Shown here: positions 1 through 8,126 of the stretch, piece by piece | How positions within the stretch are numbered: position 1 is the stretch's first letter | Layout of the letters: each line of letters opens with the position of its first letter | From: Candidatus Parabacteroides intestinigallinarum | Lineage (GTDB): Bacteria > Bacteroidota > Bacteroidia > Bacteroidales > Tannerellaceae | Assembly: GCA_019114945.1 (NCBI GenBank) | Contig: DXEN01000001.1 | Location: 1-32,543 of the forward strand | Reading direction: 5' to 3' | Length of the DNA stretch: 32,543 bases | Notes under the pieces: model-generated | Seen by the model: only the letters and a program-made list of their open reading frames with translations | Databases searched by the model: none | Told to the model about the DNA's origin: nothing | Program-made: the position numbers and the translations under genes

Positions 1-55
1 TCTTTTTTACCTTGTCCCGCTTCAAGAAGAACAATACTCGGAATGTTGATTTCAT
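1..55 (-). CDS. Tyrosine recombinase (integrase), N-terminal fragment cut by window edge
   Basis: The reading frame starts with ATG at 55-53 on the minus strand and runs off the left edge after 18 codons (MKSTFRVLFFLKRDKVKK). This is the typical opening of the arm-DNA-binding domain of Bacteroidetes phage-type integrases, which begin with a lysine-rich beta strand of this form. A purine-rich GAGG lies just before the ATG, whereas an overlapping ATG at 62 gives a peptide I do not recognise. The gene points away from tRNA-Lys, as expected for an integrative element lying to the left. The catalytic domain with its Arg-His-Arg-Tyr residues is outside the window, so the subfamily cannot be named. 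The call rests on a short match but is strengthened by the tRNA context. Confidence 0.75.
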   Translation of the reverse strand, partial: MKSTFRVLFFLKRDKVKK

Positions 56-73
56 ACCTCATTTTTTAAGTTA

Positions 74-102
74 CAAAACTACTTTTATTAACTCATAATG
101 AG
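74..102 (-). promoter_or_regulatory. Candidate integrase promoter and operator
   Basis: On the minus strand, TAGTTTTG at 81-74 matches the Bacteroides -7 consensus TAnnTTTG exactly and sits about 20 bases before the integrase ATG. No clear -33 box is visible. Just upstream, 92-102 holds the perfect inverted repeat CTCAT-a-ATGAG, placed where a repressor or excisionase could block the promoter. Its function is inferred. Confidence 0.4.
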
Positions 103-112
103 ATAAATGCAG

Positions 113-247
113 GGTCGCCAAATCCCGACAGCGTTCCGCCAATTTCCGACAAATCGTACCCCTTTTTTGAAAATCTTGTCGGGGGTACGAATTGGGTACT
201 AATTTTTGTCCGTCAATGCCCTCTTTTTGGCGGTCAAGGTCGCCAAA
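113..247. repeat. Repeat-rich candidate attachment/arm-site region
   Basis: This non-coding stretch between the integrase start and the tRNA terminator carries a direct repeat GGTCGCCAAA at 113-122 and 238-247. It also carries a perfect 9-bp inverted repeat, TCGTACCCC at 154-162 and GGGGTACGA at 182-190, plus several CCGAC or TTGTC(C/G)G words. Clustered short repeats beside an integrase and a tRNA are typical of recombinase arm and excisionase sites. The core crossover would be expected in the tRNA 3' end. The other att copy lies outside the window, so the boundaries are not proven. Confidence 0.4.
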
Positions 248-251
248 GGAC

Positions 252-289
252 AATAAAAAAGTCCCACAAAATATTGATTTTGTAGGACT
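252..289 (-). terminator. Rho-independent terminator after tRNA-Lys
   Basis: A 13-position inverted repeat (260-272 with 277-289, 12 of 13 pairs, 4-nt loop) is followed on the minus strand by a run of six T residues and ATTG. It lies about 33 bases past the encoded CCA end of tRNA-Lys. A T-rich stretch also follows on the plus strand, so it may work both ways. Confidence 0.75.
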
Positions 290-322
290 TGTCTTTTTGC
301 TGCCGTCTTTTGGCTTTTCTTC

Positions 323-398
323 TGGTGATCCGCCTGGGGTTCGAACCCAGGACCCCATCCTTAAAAGGGATGTGCTCTACCGGCTGAGCTAGCGAATC
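323..398 (-). tRNA. tRNA-Lys (anticodon TTT)
   Basis: The minus strand folds as a full cloverleaf. The 7-bp acceptor pairs GATTCGC with GCGGATC (one T-G wobble). The D-arm has GCTC/GAGC. The anticodon stem CATCC/GGATG holds the loop CTTTTAA, so the anticodon is TTT. The T-arm is CTGGG-TTCGAAC-CCCAG, followed by discriminator A and an encoded CCA at 325-323. The 3' end faces the integrase, so this is the probable attachment site of the element to the left. A promoter lies just upstream and a terminator just downstream, so it is probably transcribed alone. Confidence 0.97.
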
Positions 399-428
399 TC
401 CCTATGCATTGTTTCTCAAATGCAGGTG

Positions 429-459
429 CAAAGGTAAACGGATTTTCTGTATTACGCAA
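429..459 (-). promoter_or_regulatory. tRNA-Lys promoter, Bacteroides type
   Basis: On the minus strand, TTG at 459-457 is followed after 20 nt by TACCTTTG at 436-429. This fits the consensus TTG or TTTG, 19-21 nt, TAnnTTTG. Transcription would start near 422, about 24 bases before the tRNA 5' end. Confidence 0.65.
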
Positions 460-490
460 TACGCTTCGCTGTATTTTTCGTTTTTTAATA

Positions 491-2218
491 TTAATCCTTT
501 GCTTTAGCCAATGAATGTTTATCTAGGACATTGTAAAGCCCTCCTAATTCGTCGGCCCCGACCAGGTCTACTCCCTCTTGGATGAAGAAGCGTTTAAAGG
601 CTTCGGTGTCAGGGGCGCCCCACCAGCGGAAGAGCTTGCCTTCCTCGTGAACCTTCCCGATGATTTCCCGCATCTTGTTCAATTGGTTCTCAGGCATCTC
701 GCCCTCGCCATTCCAAGTGAAGAAGTCGGCGTAATTGTCGCTGACAACGGGGGCGAGCGATGCCGGGATGCCTTTTCCTAAGTCCTTGATTTGCCCGTCG
801 AGGAAGGTGAACCGGCTGGTTTCTTTCGGCAGGCTCTTTGCGGGACGGTCGCCGGAGAGGAAGAAGAGGACGGCCCCTTCCTTGTACTCACCGTTCTCGA
901 CCGAGCAGAAGTACTCCTTGTAAGGCTCCATTTGCTTCTTTAATACCTTGTACATCTCCTCGCCTTGCGCCTTGCAATCCACCATCAGGTAGAAGGGACG
1001 GTCGCTGCCGGGATAGACCTTGCCGCCGTTCGCTTGGATACGGGCGATGAGGGGCTTCAGGTAGAGGTTCTCGAAGGTGATGGCGGGATTCGGCTCCGGG
1101 CGTTCGTGGGAGACGTATAATTCCCCATCAATCAGCCAGAGGTCTGCCTCCACGCAATTGAAACGGAACGCAAGCGCGTCCTCCAACGGGTTCTCACGCC
1201 AATAGTCGTTGTGCGAGAAGGCATTGTAATGAATGCTTTGGTCGATTATACGGGGAAGCGTATCGCTCAGGTAAGGACCGACCACCTCGAAGTCCCCTTT
1301 GTCGTCCGTCCAGCGACAGCTCGCCACGGAAACGGCGTCTCCTTTGAGGCGCACCACGGCGAACGAGCCGTTGCCATCCTCGTCGGGCCAAGCGTTGTTC
1401 ACTTGGTAGATGGGATAGCCCCTATAATGTTGCAAGGAAGGCTCGTGCGTGTGGCCCACCAGGAACGCTGCGACATTGTAGTTGTCCAAGATATCGAACA
1501 GGCGGTTGCGCGCGTCTTGTGGCCACCATTTAATCGCCCACGGGTCTACGCCATAGTGTTGGATATAGACTACGGGATTGCCCTCCGAGGCGTACCGCTT
1601 CAGGTCGTCCGCCAACCAATCGAGGTTGCTTTCGCAATAGGCGGTATCGCCGGAGAAGCGTTGCGCCTGCACGAAATGCACGTCTTGGATGTTCCACGAG
1701 TAGCTGCGGCTGGACGGGTGCAGGTTCAGTATCTCGCCTTTCGCCAGCTTGTCGTTCAGGATGGAATCCAGATAGTGGAGCGAGAAGGCGCGGCCTAACA
1801 GGTTGTCCGCCCCCTTGTCGGAGACAGCGGGGTCGATGTCGTGATTGCCGAAACCGGGATAGACCGGGTAATGGATGGTCTTCTCGCCGGGACCCATCTC
1901 GTAACGGGAACGATAGTGGGCCAATATCTCCGGACGTGCCTTGTCGAACATGTCGCCGGCGATAATCACGCCGTCCAGCTTCCGCACGGTCTCGCCGGCG
2001 ATGCCGGGCGCGGCGGAGTCGGTCGGGAAGGTGAAGTTGCCCTCCAATCGGTTCATGGTGACGACGTGGTAATATTGGTCGGTCTCGGGGGGCAGGTCGA
2101 AGTGCAGGTCGCCCGCCACGACTACCATGACATCTCTCGTATCGTTCTCCTTGGGAGAGGTGCAGCCCGCGCCTATCGCGAGGGCCGCTACGCATAAAGC
2201 GATAATTTGTTGTCTCAT
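491..2218 (-). CDS. Lipoprotein: calcineurin-like phosphoesterase fused to a PI-PLC/GDPD-like domain
   Basis: This 575-residue protein has a lipoprotein signal peptide ending at Cys19. Residues 30-310 hold the calcineurin-like metallophosphoesterase motifs in order: GDLH (36-39), GDMFD (88-92), GFGNHD (122-127), His221 and GHTHE (255-259). All metal ligands look intact. From about residue 330 a second domain begins with SHNDYW, then VEADLWLIDGELYVSHE, which is the opening of the PI-PLC/GDPD superfamily branch related to AIM6-like proteins. Its His337... HND triad region and the E-x-D pair (357/359) match the metal-binding and catalytic pattern. The protein probably cleaves a phosphodiester or phosphomonoester at the cell surface or in the periplasm. 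It is the last gene of the PUL1 enzyme set, 17 bases after its neighbour. The substrate is unknown, and the two domains could act in sequence. Confidence 0.85.
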   Translation of the reverse strand: MRQQIIALCVAALAIGAGCTSPKENDTRDVMVVVAGDLHFDLPPETDQYYHVVTMNRLEGNFTFPTDSAAPGIAGETVRKLDGVIIAGDMFDKARPEILAHYRSRYEMGPGEKTIHYPVYPGFGNHDIDPAVSDKGADNLLGRAFSLHYLDSILNDKLAKGEILNLHPSSRSYSWNIQDVHFVQAQRFSGDTAYCESNLDWLADDLKRYASEGNPVVYIQHYGVDPWAIKWWPQDARNRLFDILDNYNVAAFLVGHTHEPSLQHYRGYPIYQVNNAWPDEDGNGSFAVVRLKGDAVSVASCRWTDDKGDFEVVGPYLSDTLPRIIDQSIHYNAFSHNDYWRENPLEDALAFRFNCVEADLWLIDGELYVSHERPEPNPAITFENLYLKPLIARIQANGGKVYPGSDRPFYLMVDCKAQGEEMYKVLKKQMEPYKEYFCSVENGEYKEGAVLFFLSGDRPAKSLPKETSRFTFLDGQIKDLGKGIPASLAPVVSDNYADFFTWNGEGEMPENQLNKMREIIGKVHEEGKLFRWWGAPDTEAFKRFFIQEGVDLVGADELGGLYNVLDKHSLAKAKD

Positions 2219-2235
2219 TCTATATACTCCCTGAA

Positions 2236-3864
2236 TTAAACGGTTTGCGTACCCGCCTTGACGGAAGCTTTCTTCTGCTTGTCACCCCAAAGGACGGTCA
2301 GTTCCAACGGCACATTGGTGGTAATCTCCACTTGCGGCTCCTGCGTGGCGGAGGTACGGGCTTTCACCTTCACGTCCACCAGTCCCTCCATGCCGAACGG
2401 GTAACGCTCGATGCCATAGGCCTCTGTCAGGTTCACGTCCACGGTCAGCTCTTTCTTATAGACGTTGGAACGGATACCGAAGATTTGCTCTATCAGGCCG
2501 GCGATGGGTGCCAGTCCGCCCCAGCCCACGAAGTTCGGGCGCGCCATGAAGCCCGGCTCCTCGTGCTCCGGAGCGTAGTACTCCCAGAACGTGCCGGTGT
2601 TCTTATATACCTTGAGGACGTTGTCGTAGTGGTTGCGGGCGATCTCGTAAGCCAGCTTCCGATAGCCTTGCTTCAGCAGACCGGTGATGACCATATAGGT
2701 GGCTCCCGGCCATACGCCTCCTTGCCAATAGCGGCCGTTGTCCTTGTACTTCGGATGGTTGGCAGCGAGCGACGGGATGCGGTGCAGACGGTTGAAGGTC
2801 TCCGGGTTGTTCAGCTCCTCCACGAAGGCGTCCATGCGCTCTTTGGAGAGCACGTCGGTCAGCAACGCCCAGTAGGCGTAGATGCCTTTCGTGCCACCCA
2901 GACGGCCGTCGGCGTACTGGTCGAAAAGGAAGTGCTCCTTCTCGTCCCACAGGTTCTCGTTGATGTACTTCTTCAGCATCTTCTGCTCGTCCTCGAAGTC
3001 CTCTATCTCCTGCCAGCGCTCCAGGTAGAAGCCCATCTCCAGCAGGTGGCCCGCCGTGAAGTATTGTTGCAGGCAAACGTCTACCCAAATCATGTGCCCG
3101 TGGCTGTAGATGGGGTTGTATTTCGACTCCACGCGGGGCATGTTGTCCATGCCCGTTCCCCAGCCGCTCGTCCAGTAGGTGCCGTTGCGCCACGTGTGGT
3201 TCAGGCGGAGCCACTTATAATAAGCGCAGAGGGCGGGGAATATCTTGTGCAGGCGGTCCATGTCGCCGAACTGGTGGTAATAGACAATCTCGCTCCACGG
3301 CAGGATGTTCGGGCCGGTGCTGGTGGGGTCGTACCGCTCGAAGCAATCCGCCCCGTCCGCCTTGATCTCGCGGCAGATGAACCCGTCGGGGTGCTGCTTG
3401 GCGTAGAAGTTGTCCAGCGTGCGCTGGAAGGGGAAGAAGCGCGTGCCGAAGCGGGCGAACATCATCATGAAGGCGGAGTCCCACATAAAGATGTTGCCGT
3501 TGTAGGCCACGTCGAGGTAGCTGCTCACGAAGCCGCTTCCGGGCTCGGGCGCCTTGATGTTGCCGATGCCTATCTGCCACGCCTTCCAATACATCTCGAT
3601 TTCCTTCTCGTGCCCCGCCCACGTGGGGTTGGGCAGGATGTTCTTGGCCTCCTCGAAGGTGCCCGGCGTGATGGTCTCCGGGTCGGCCGTACGGAAGGCG
3701 TTCTCCGTCACGAACGGTTCTTTCAGGTAGGTGTTCTTGTACGGCAGGTTATATTTCGGCTGTTTGTCCGCTTGCGGTTCCCGCGCCAGCAAGCCGCCGG
3801 CGGGTACGGAGGCCGCGCCCGCCGCCAATAGCGATCGCTTGAGGAATTCTCGTCTGTTTGTCAT
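2236..3864 (-). CDS. GH63/GH37-like (alpha/alpha)6 glycoside hydrolase, Tat-type leader
   Basis: The 542-residue product starts with NRREFLKRSLLAAGAASVPAG, a twin-arginine signal with no lipobox, so a folded periplasmic enzyme is expected. The body is an (alpha/alpha)6-barrel of the trehalase/GH63/mannosylglycerate-hydrolase type. It shows MWDSAFMMMFARFG near residue 128, GWGTGMDNMPRV near 235 (the Asp is a likely general acid), YWQGGVWPGATYM near 385, and FWEYYAPE near 425 (the Glu is a likely base). Related enzymes remove alpha-linked glucose or mannose from glycans or small glycosides, and the exact bond cannot be told from sequence. The gene lies between the alkaline phosphatase and the two-domain phosphoesterase on one strand with short gaps, which points to an operon serving the same glycan as the GH92 enzyme. 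Confidence 0.82.
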   Translation of the reverse strand: MTNRREFLKRSLLAAGAASVPAGGLLAREPQADKQPKYNLPYKNTYLKEPFVTENAFRTADPETITPGTFEEAKNILPNPTWAGHEKEIEMYWKAWQIGIGNIKAPEPGSGFVSSYLDVAYNGNIFMWDSAFMMMFARFGTRFFPFQRTLDNFYAKQHPDGFICREIKADGADCFERYDPTSTGPNILPWSEIVYYHQFGDMDRLHKIFPALCAYYKWLRLNHTWRNGTYWTSGWGTGMDNMPRVESKYNPIYSHGHMIWVDVCLQQYFTAGHLLEMGFYLERWQEIEDFEDEQKMLKKYINENLWDEKEHFLFDQYADGRLGGTKGIYAYWALLTDVLSKERMDAFVEELNNPETFNRLHRIPSLAANHPKYKDNGRYWQGGVWPGATYMVITGLLKQGYRKLAYEIARNHYDNVLKVYKNTGTFWEYYAPEHEEPGFMARPNFVGWGGLAPIAGLIEQIFGIRSNVYKKELTVDVNLTEAYGIERYPFGMEGLVDVKVKARTSATQEPQVEITTNVPLELTVLWGDKQKKASVKAGTQTV

Positions 3865-3902
3865 AATCGTTGTTGCTTTTCGTGTTTAAAATGGATGCTT
3901 AA

Positions 3903-5069
3903 TTATAGGCCCAGGAGCTTCTTGATTTTCCAGAACACGTCGGTGTTCTCGAAAATGCCGGTGAAGTTCTCCGCGCCCGGACCGAAGGCGTAGACGGGCA
4001 CCATCACGCCGCTGTGGCCGCCGGTGGAGAATTTGCAGACGATGCGGCCCTCGTTCAGGTCGCCATCCACTAAGGTGAGTCCGCCGGTCTCGTGGTCGGC
4101 GGTCACCACTACCAAGGTCTCGCCGTCTTTCGCCGCCCATTCGAGGACGCGGCCGATGGTACGGTCGAAGTCGTGCGTCTCCTGCATCAGCAGGTCGAGG
4201 TCGTTGAAGTGGCCGTAATCATCCAGTTGCGAGCCCTCTACCATCAGGAAGAAGCCCTCGGGGTTCTGGTCCAGCAGCTCGATGCCCTTCTCGGCGGCAC
4301 GCGCCAGCAAGTCGCCCCGCTCGGCGGGCAGCGGCGTATCCACCGTGTCGGTTACGCAGAACACCTTCCCTTTCGAGATGTCCGCCAGCTCGTCCCAGCT
4401 GCGGGGTGTCTGGTAGCCTTTGTCCCTGAGTTCCTGGAACAGGTCTCGTCCGTCGGCGCGGTTCTCGAAGAGCTTGGCTCCGCCGCCGAAGACGTAATCC
4501 ACGCCGCAGGTCACGTAATCGGCCACGATAGCTTCCTCCTGGTCGCGGTCTACGTTATGGCAACAGAAGTCGGCGGGCGTAGCGTCCCACAAGCGGCAGG
4601 TCACGGCGACACCGCTCGACAATCCTTTCTTGTTCGCCAACGTCACCAACGACTCCAGCGGTTTCCCCTCTGGGTCCACGCCTACCATGTGGTAATTCGT
4701 CTTATGCCCCGTGGCCAATGCCGTACCTCCGGCACCGGAGTCCGTAATCAAGCGGTTGGCGCAATAGGTCTTGGAAAGGCCCGTGGCTTGGGCATTCTCC
4801 AGCCAGAGTTTCCCACGGTTGGCGGTCCAGGCGGAATAGACGTGCATGAGGCTCATTCCGTCCCCTATCATCAGGATGACGTTCTTCACCTTCTTCCCGG
4901 TCGGCGGGGTCAGTCTCTTCACCTCATACGGGTTGGGCATTACATACGTTTGCTCTTTATCCCGAGGACTTTGCTCGCTTGCCTCTGTCTTCGGCTGGTT
5001 CGCACCGGGCTGGCATCCCATAAGGAGCAACGCGGCGGCGCAAAAGATTGTCAATAGTTTTGTCTTCAT
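3903..5069 (-). CDS. Alkaline phosphatase, PhoA family, lipoprotein
   Basis: This 388-residue protein has a lipoprotein signal (LLLMGC, Cys19). The classic alkaline phosphatase motifs are present: MIGDGMSL with metal ligand Asp70, TDSGAGGTALATG with nucleophile Ser111, DATPADF, VEGSQLDDYGH, TADHETGGL and GGHSG with the last metal His. It should hydrolyse phosphate monoesters in the periplasm or at the surface. It lies 33 bases after the GH92 gene and 38 before the GH63-like gene, so it is part of the same transcription unit. This suggests removal of phosphate from a sugar or glycan fragment rather than general phosphate scavenging, but the latter cannot be excluded. No Pho-box was looked for beyond visual reading. 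Confidence 0.93.
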   Translation of the reverse strand: MKTKLLTIFCAAALLLMGCQPGANQPKTEASEQSPRDKEQTYVMPNPYEVKRLTPPTGKKVKNVILMIGDGMSLMHVYSAWTANRGKLWLENAQATGLSKTYCANRLITDSGAGGTALATGHKTNYHMVGVDPEGKPLESLVTLANKKGLSSGVAVTCRLWDATPADFCCHNVDRDQEEAIVADYVTCGVDYVFGGGAKLFENRADGRDLFQELRDKGYQTPRSWDELADISKGKVFCVTDTVDTPLPAERGDLLARAAEKGIELLDQNPEGFFLMVEGSQLDDYGHFNDLDLLMQETHDFDRTIGRVLEWAAKDGETLVVVTADHETGGLTLVDGDLNEGRIVCKFSTGGHSGVMVPVYAFGPGAENFTGIFENTDVFWKIKKLLGL

Positions 5070-5102
5070 ATATGAATATGTCTTTTAAATGTTTCGATAA
5101 TA

Positions 5103-8036
5103 CTATTTCGTAGGGGTGACATTGACCCACTCAATCTTCTCTAATAGAGAGACTGTTTTCGTGTTCGGCGGAAGATATAACCTCTCCGCAGGAATCGGCT
5201 CTGACGTGTCGCTGCTGGGCACACGCCAACGCCAACTTAGGTGCTCACCCTCGTAATCCTCGAAGTAACGCAGGGTGAAAGGATGGAAGCCCTTCCGCAA
5301 GGGGACGCGGCCGGAGGCGTCGATGGCGGCGTGCCCGCCGTCGTTGTCCACTACCTTGTCGCCCCCGATGTAGAGGACGCTCCCGTCGTCCGAACGGACG
5401 ATGAACTCATACACGCCATCCGCGGGTACGTCGATGTAGCCGGTGAAGACGTAGCCGAAATGGTCCGCCCGCGTCGCCCCCGCGATGGACGGCTCCGGCA
5501 TCGTGCCGCTCTTCACGGGCTTCGCCTTGCCGAGGTCTGCCACGTGTTGGAACTCACCCTCGTAGTAGGTGTAGTTCACGCCATGCTCGGAGAGTTGGTA
5601 GCTTGCCGGGCGGCGGTATTCCGCTTTCGTGGCGGTGATGGAGTAGATGCCACTCGGCTCGAAGCCCTCTTTATAGGCCCGTGCCTTGAGGGTCGTCGTG
5701 CGGGTCAGGCGGAGCGGCTCGCTATATACGGCCGACCGCTCGTCCGGCTCCGAGCCGTCCAAGGTGTAATGAATCATGGCGCCGGGGGTTACGCTTTTCA
5801 GCTCTGCCGTGATTTCCCCGTCGAACAGGCTCAGGTTGTTCGCTACGGAAGGAATGGATACGGTGGGCCGCGTCGTATAGGAGTAGGGAGCCCATGCCGG
5901 GTCGGTGCCCCACGTGCGGTCCGGCTCGGCGGAGAGCGTGAAGTCGAGCGTGCCGCCCTCCATTAGCTGCTCGTAGGTGACGTAGCAGCGGTCGATGGTC
6001 TTACCGTTCAATGTCACTTGGGTGATATACTTGTTCCGGTCGGGCTGGTTGGCCGTGACCGTAAGCGTCTTTCCATTCGCCAACCGGAGGGTCGCCTTGT
6101 CGAAGAGCGGCGTGGTCAGCACGAACTGGCCGCTGCCCGGGCATACGGAGTAGAAGCCCAAGGCGCTCAGGATGTACCAAGCGGACATCTGCCCGCAGTC
6201 CTCGTTGCCGATGATACCTTCGGGCGTAGGTTGGTACATCTCGTCCAGCAGGCGGCGGGTCCAAGCCTGTGTCTTCCACGGCTCGCCCACGTAGCTATAC
6301 AAGTAAGCCATGTGATGGCTCGGCTCGTTGCCATGCGCGTATTGGCCAACAAGGCCGGTCACGTCCGCCAAGTCGCCCTCTACCTCGGAGGAAACCGCCC
6401 ACAAGCTGTCCAGGTCGGCGATAAACGCCTCCCGTCCGCCGAACAACTGGGTCAGGCCATACACGTCGTGCGGGGCGAAGAAGCGATATTGCCAAGCCGT
6501 CGCCTCCGTATAGGAGCGTCCGATGGCGAAGGGGTCGAAGGGCGTTTCCCAATTGCCGTCCTGCCGCTTGCCTCGGAAGAAGCGGGTGCTTCCGTCGAAT
6601 ACGTTGATGAAGTTCTGCGAGCGGTTGATGAAGGTCTCGTAATCCTCCTCGTGCCCCAACGCCTTCGCCATCTGGGCGATGCACCAATCGTCGTAGGCGA
6701 ACTCCAAGAGGCAGGAGACGGACTCCTTCTTGAGGTCTGTCGGGATAAAACCCTGCTTGATATAGAAGTCCGCCCCTTTCTGGTTCTTCTCGGCGGATGC
6801 CTTCATCGCCTCCAAGGCGTGCTCGGCGTCGAACCCGCGGATGCCTTTCAGGTAAGCGTCGGCGATGATTGAGGTGGAGTGGTATCCTATCATCGTATGC
6901 GTCTCCCCGGCGGAGAGCGGCCAGAGCGGAAGCTCCCCGCTGGCGTCGTAGATGTTCAGGAACGACTGGATCATATCGCCCACCAAGGCGGTGTCCAGCA
7001 ACGTCATCATGGGATGCCAAGCCCGGAACGTGTCCCACGTGGAGAAGGTGGAGAACTGGCGGTGTCCGTCGGGGACGGTGCCCACGCCCATGTCGTGCCG
7101 GCGGTATTGCCCGTTCACGTCGCTCACGATGTTCGGGATTACTTTGCTATGATACAGCGCGGTGTAGAAGTTGACGCGTTCCGCCTCCGTTCCGCCCTCT
7201 ACGGTGATGGCGCTTAATTCCTTCTCCCATTGGGTGCGGGTCGCTTGATGGATCGCGTCGAAATCGAAGCCGTAGGCGTCGGTCTCCCGCTCTAAGTTGA
7301 GGCGGGCGTTCTCCTCGCTCACGATAGAGAGCCCCACCTTGCACACGACCGGCTCGCCATCGCTCGTGTCGAACGTCAGCGTGGCCTGTCGCTCGGAGGG
7401 TTGCTCGATCGCGGTGAACGGTTTGGAGAAACGTGCCACGAAGAAGACGTATTGATTGTCCACCCATCCGCGGGTGCGGCGCATACCGGCCAGCTCCACG
7501 TCGCCGACGCGTTGAATTTGTCCTTCGTAGATGAACTCATTCTCTAAGGTATGATCCAGGTCGATCGCCAAATGCGCCTCTTTACCTTTATATATGTAGC
7601 GATGCACGCCTACGTGCGTCGTGGCGGTCAGTTCCGCTTTCACGCCCGCCTCTTTCAGGTCTACCGCGTAATAGCCGGGCGACGCCTCCTCGTCAGCGTG
7701 CGAGAAAGCCAACGGCGATTGGAGGGAAGGGCGGAACAAGATGTCGCCCAAGTCGAGGCAGCCCGTACCGCTCAGGTGCGTGTGCGAGAATCCCATCAGC
7801 GTGGAATCGCTGTAATGATAACCGGAGCAAGCGTCCCAATCCCCCCGCCGGGTATCCGGGCTGAGCTGCACCGCTCCATACGGAGCCGTGGCGCCCGGGT
7901 AGGTATGTCCGTGGAAGCCCGTCCCGATAAATGGATCTACACTCTCGATGGGGGAGCGCGGGGTGGTGTCGCAAGCCATCAACAAGCAGGTCATTCCCGC
8001 ACATGCATAAAAAGAAAGCGTTTGAAGTAATCTCAT
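5103..8036 (-). CDS. GH92 alpha-mannosidase with FN3-like and C-terminal PA14 domains, lipoprotein
   Basis: I chose the ATG at 8036 because it gives a compact lipoprotein signal (MRLLQTLSFYACAGMTCLLMAC). A longer start at 8075 would lie inside the -7 box at 8073-8080. The 977-residue protein has the GH92 N-terminal beta-sandwich (VDPFIGTGFHGHTYPGA, GYHYSDSTLMGFSHTHLSGTG) and an (alpha/alpha)6 domain. HGNEPSHH near residue 570 carries the presumed catalytic acid Glu, and GNEDCGQMSAWY lies near 609. A chitobiase-C/FN3-like segment (IHYTLDGSEPDE) and a PA14 domain from about 815 follow. GH92 enzymes are Ca-dependent inverting alpha-mannosidases, mostly alpha-1,2. The retained Glu argues for a true mannosidase; as I recall, the mannose-1-phosphate-uncapping subgroup has Gln there. 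First gene of the enzyme operon. Confidence 0.94.
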   Translation of the reverse strand: MRLLQTLSFYACAGMTCLLMACDTTPRSPIESVDPFIGTGFHGHTYPGATAPYGAVQLSPDTRRGDWDACSGYHYSDSTLMGFSHTHLSGTGCLDLGDILFRPSLQSPLAFSHADEEASPGYYAVDLKEAGVKAELTATTHVGVHRYIYKGKEAHLAIDLDHTLENEFIYEGQIQRVGDVELAGMRRTRGWVDNQYVFFVARFSKPFTAIEQPSERQATLTFDTSDGEPVVCKVGLSIVSEENARLNLERETDAYGFDFDAIHQATRTQWEKELSAITVEGGTEAERVNFYTALYHSKVIPNIVSDVNGQYRRHDMGVGTVPDGHRQFSTFSTWDTFRAWHPMMTLLDTALVGDMIQSFLNIYDASGELPLWPLSAGETHTMIGYHSTSIIADAYLKGIRGFDAEHALEAMKASAEKNQKGADFYIKQGFIPTDLKKESVSCLLEFAYDDWCIAQMAKALGHEEDYETFINRSQNFINVFDGSTRFFRGKRQDGNWETPFDPFAIGRSYTEATAWQYRFFAPHDVYGLTQLFGGREAFIADLDSLWAVSSEVEGDLADVTGLVGQYAHGNEPSHHMAYLYSYVGEPWKTQAWTRRLLDEMYQPTPEGIIGNEDCGQMSAWYILSALGFYSVCPGSGQFVLTTPLFDKATLRLANGKTLTVTANQPDRNKYITQVTLNGKTIDRCYVTYEQLMEGGTLDFTLSAEPDRTWGTDPAWAPYSYTTRPTVSIPSVANNLSLFDGEITAELKSVTPGAMIHYTLDGSEPDERSAVYSEPLRLTRTTTLKARAYKEGFEPSGIYSITATKAEYRRPASYQLSEHGVNYTYYEGEFQHVADLGKAKPVKSGTMPEPSIAGATRADHFGYVFTGYIDVPADGVYEFIVRSDDGSVLYIGGDKVVDNDGGHAAIDASGRVPLRKGFHPFTLRYFEDYEGEHLSWRWRVPSSDTSEPIPAERLYLPPNTKTVSLLEKIEWVNVTPTK

Positions 8037-8072
8037 CGAATGTTTATTTTTCCTATTATTTATACGATAGGA

Positions 8073-8080
8073 CAAAGGTA
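8073..8080 (-). promoter_or_regulatory. -7 box for the GH92 operon
   Basis: TACCTTTG on the minus strand matches TAnnTTTG exactly. It sits 37 bases before the preferred GH92 start and after the hairpin that follows susD. No good -33 box is visible at 19-21 nt. It implies that the four enzyme genes can be transcribed separately from susCD. Confidence 0.5.
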
Positions 8081-8126
8081 GCCTTAGTAAGCGAGAAAAT
8101 ATAGTTTTTCAGGGAATAAATGCGGT

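Noticed and set aside
458-475. Short hairpin AATAC-GC/GC-GTATT after the first phosphoesterase gene
   Set aside because: The stem is 7 bp with a bulge and has no T run on the minus strand where a terminator would be needed. The T run lies on the plus side, where no gene ends. It also overlaps the tRNA promoter.
2245-3831. Long plus-strand frame of 528 codons
   Set aside because: It lies fully antisense to the GH63-like gene, has no recognisable motif, and is typical of GC-rich genes with biased third positions. Similar antisense frames at 4092-5057, 5241-5966 and 6018-6872 were dropped for the same reason.
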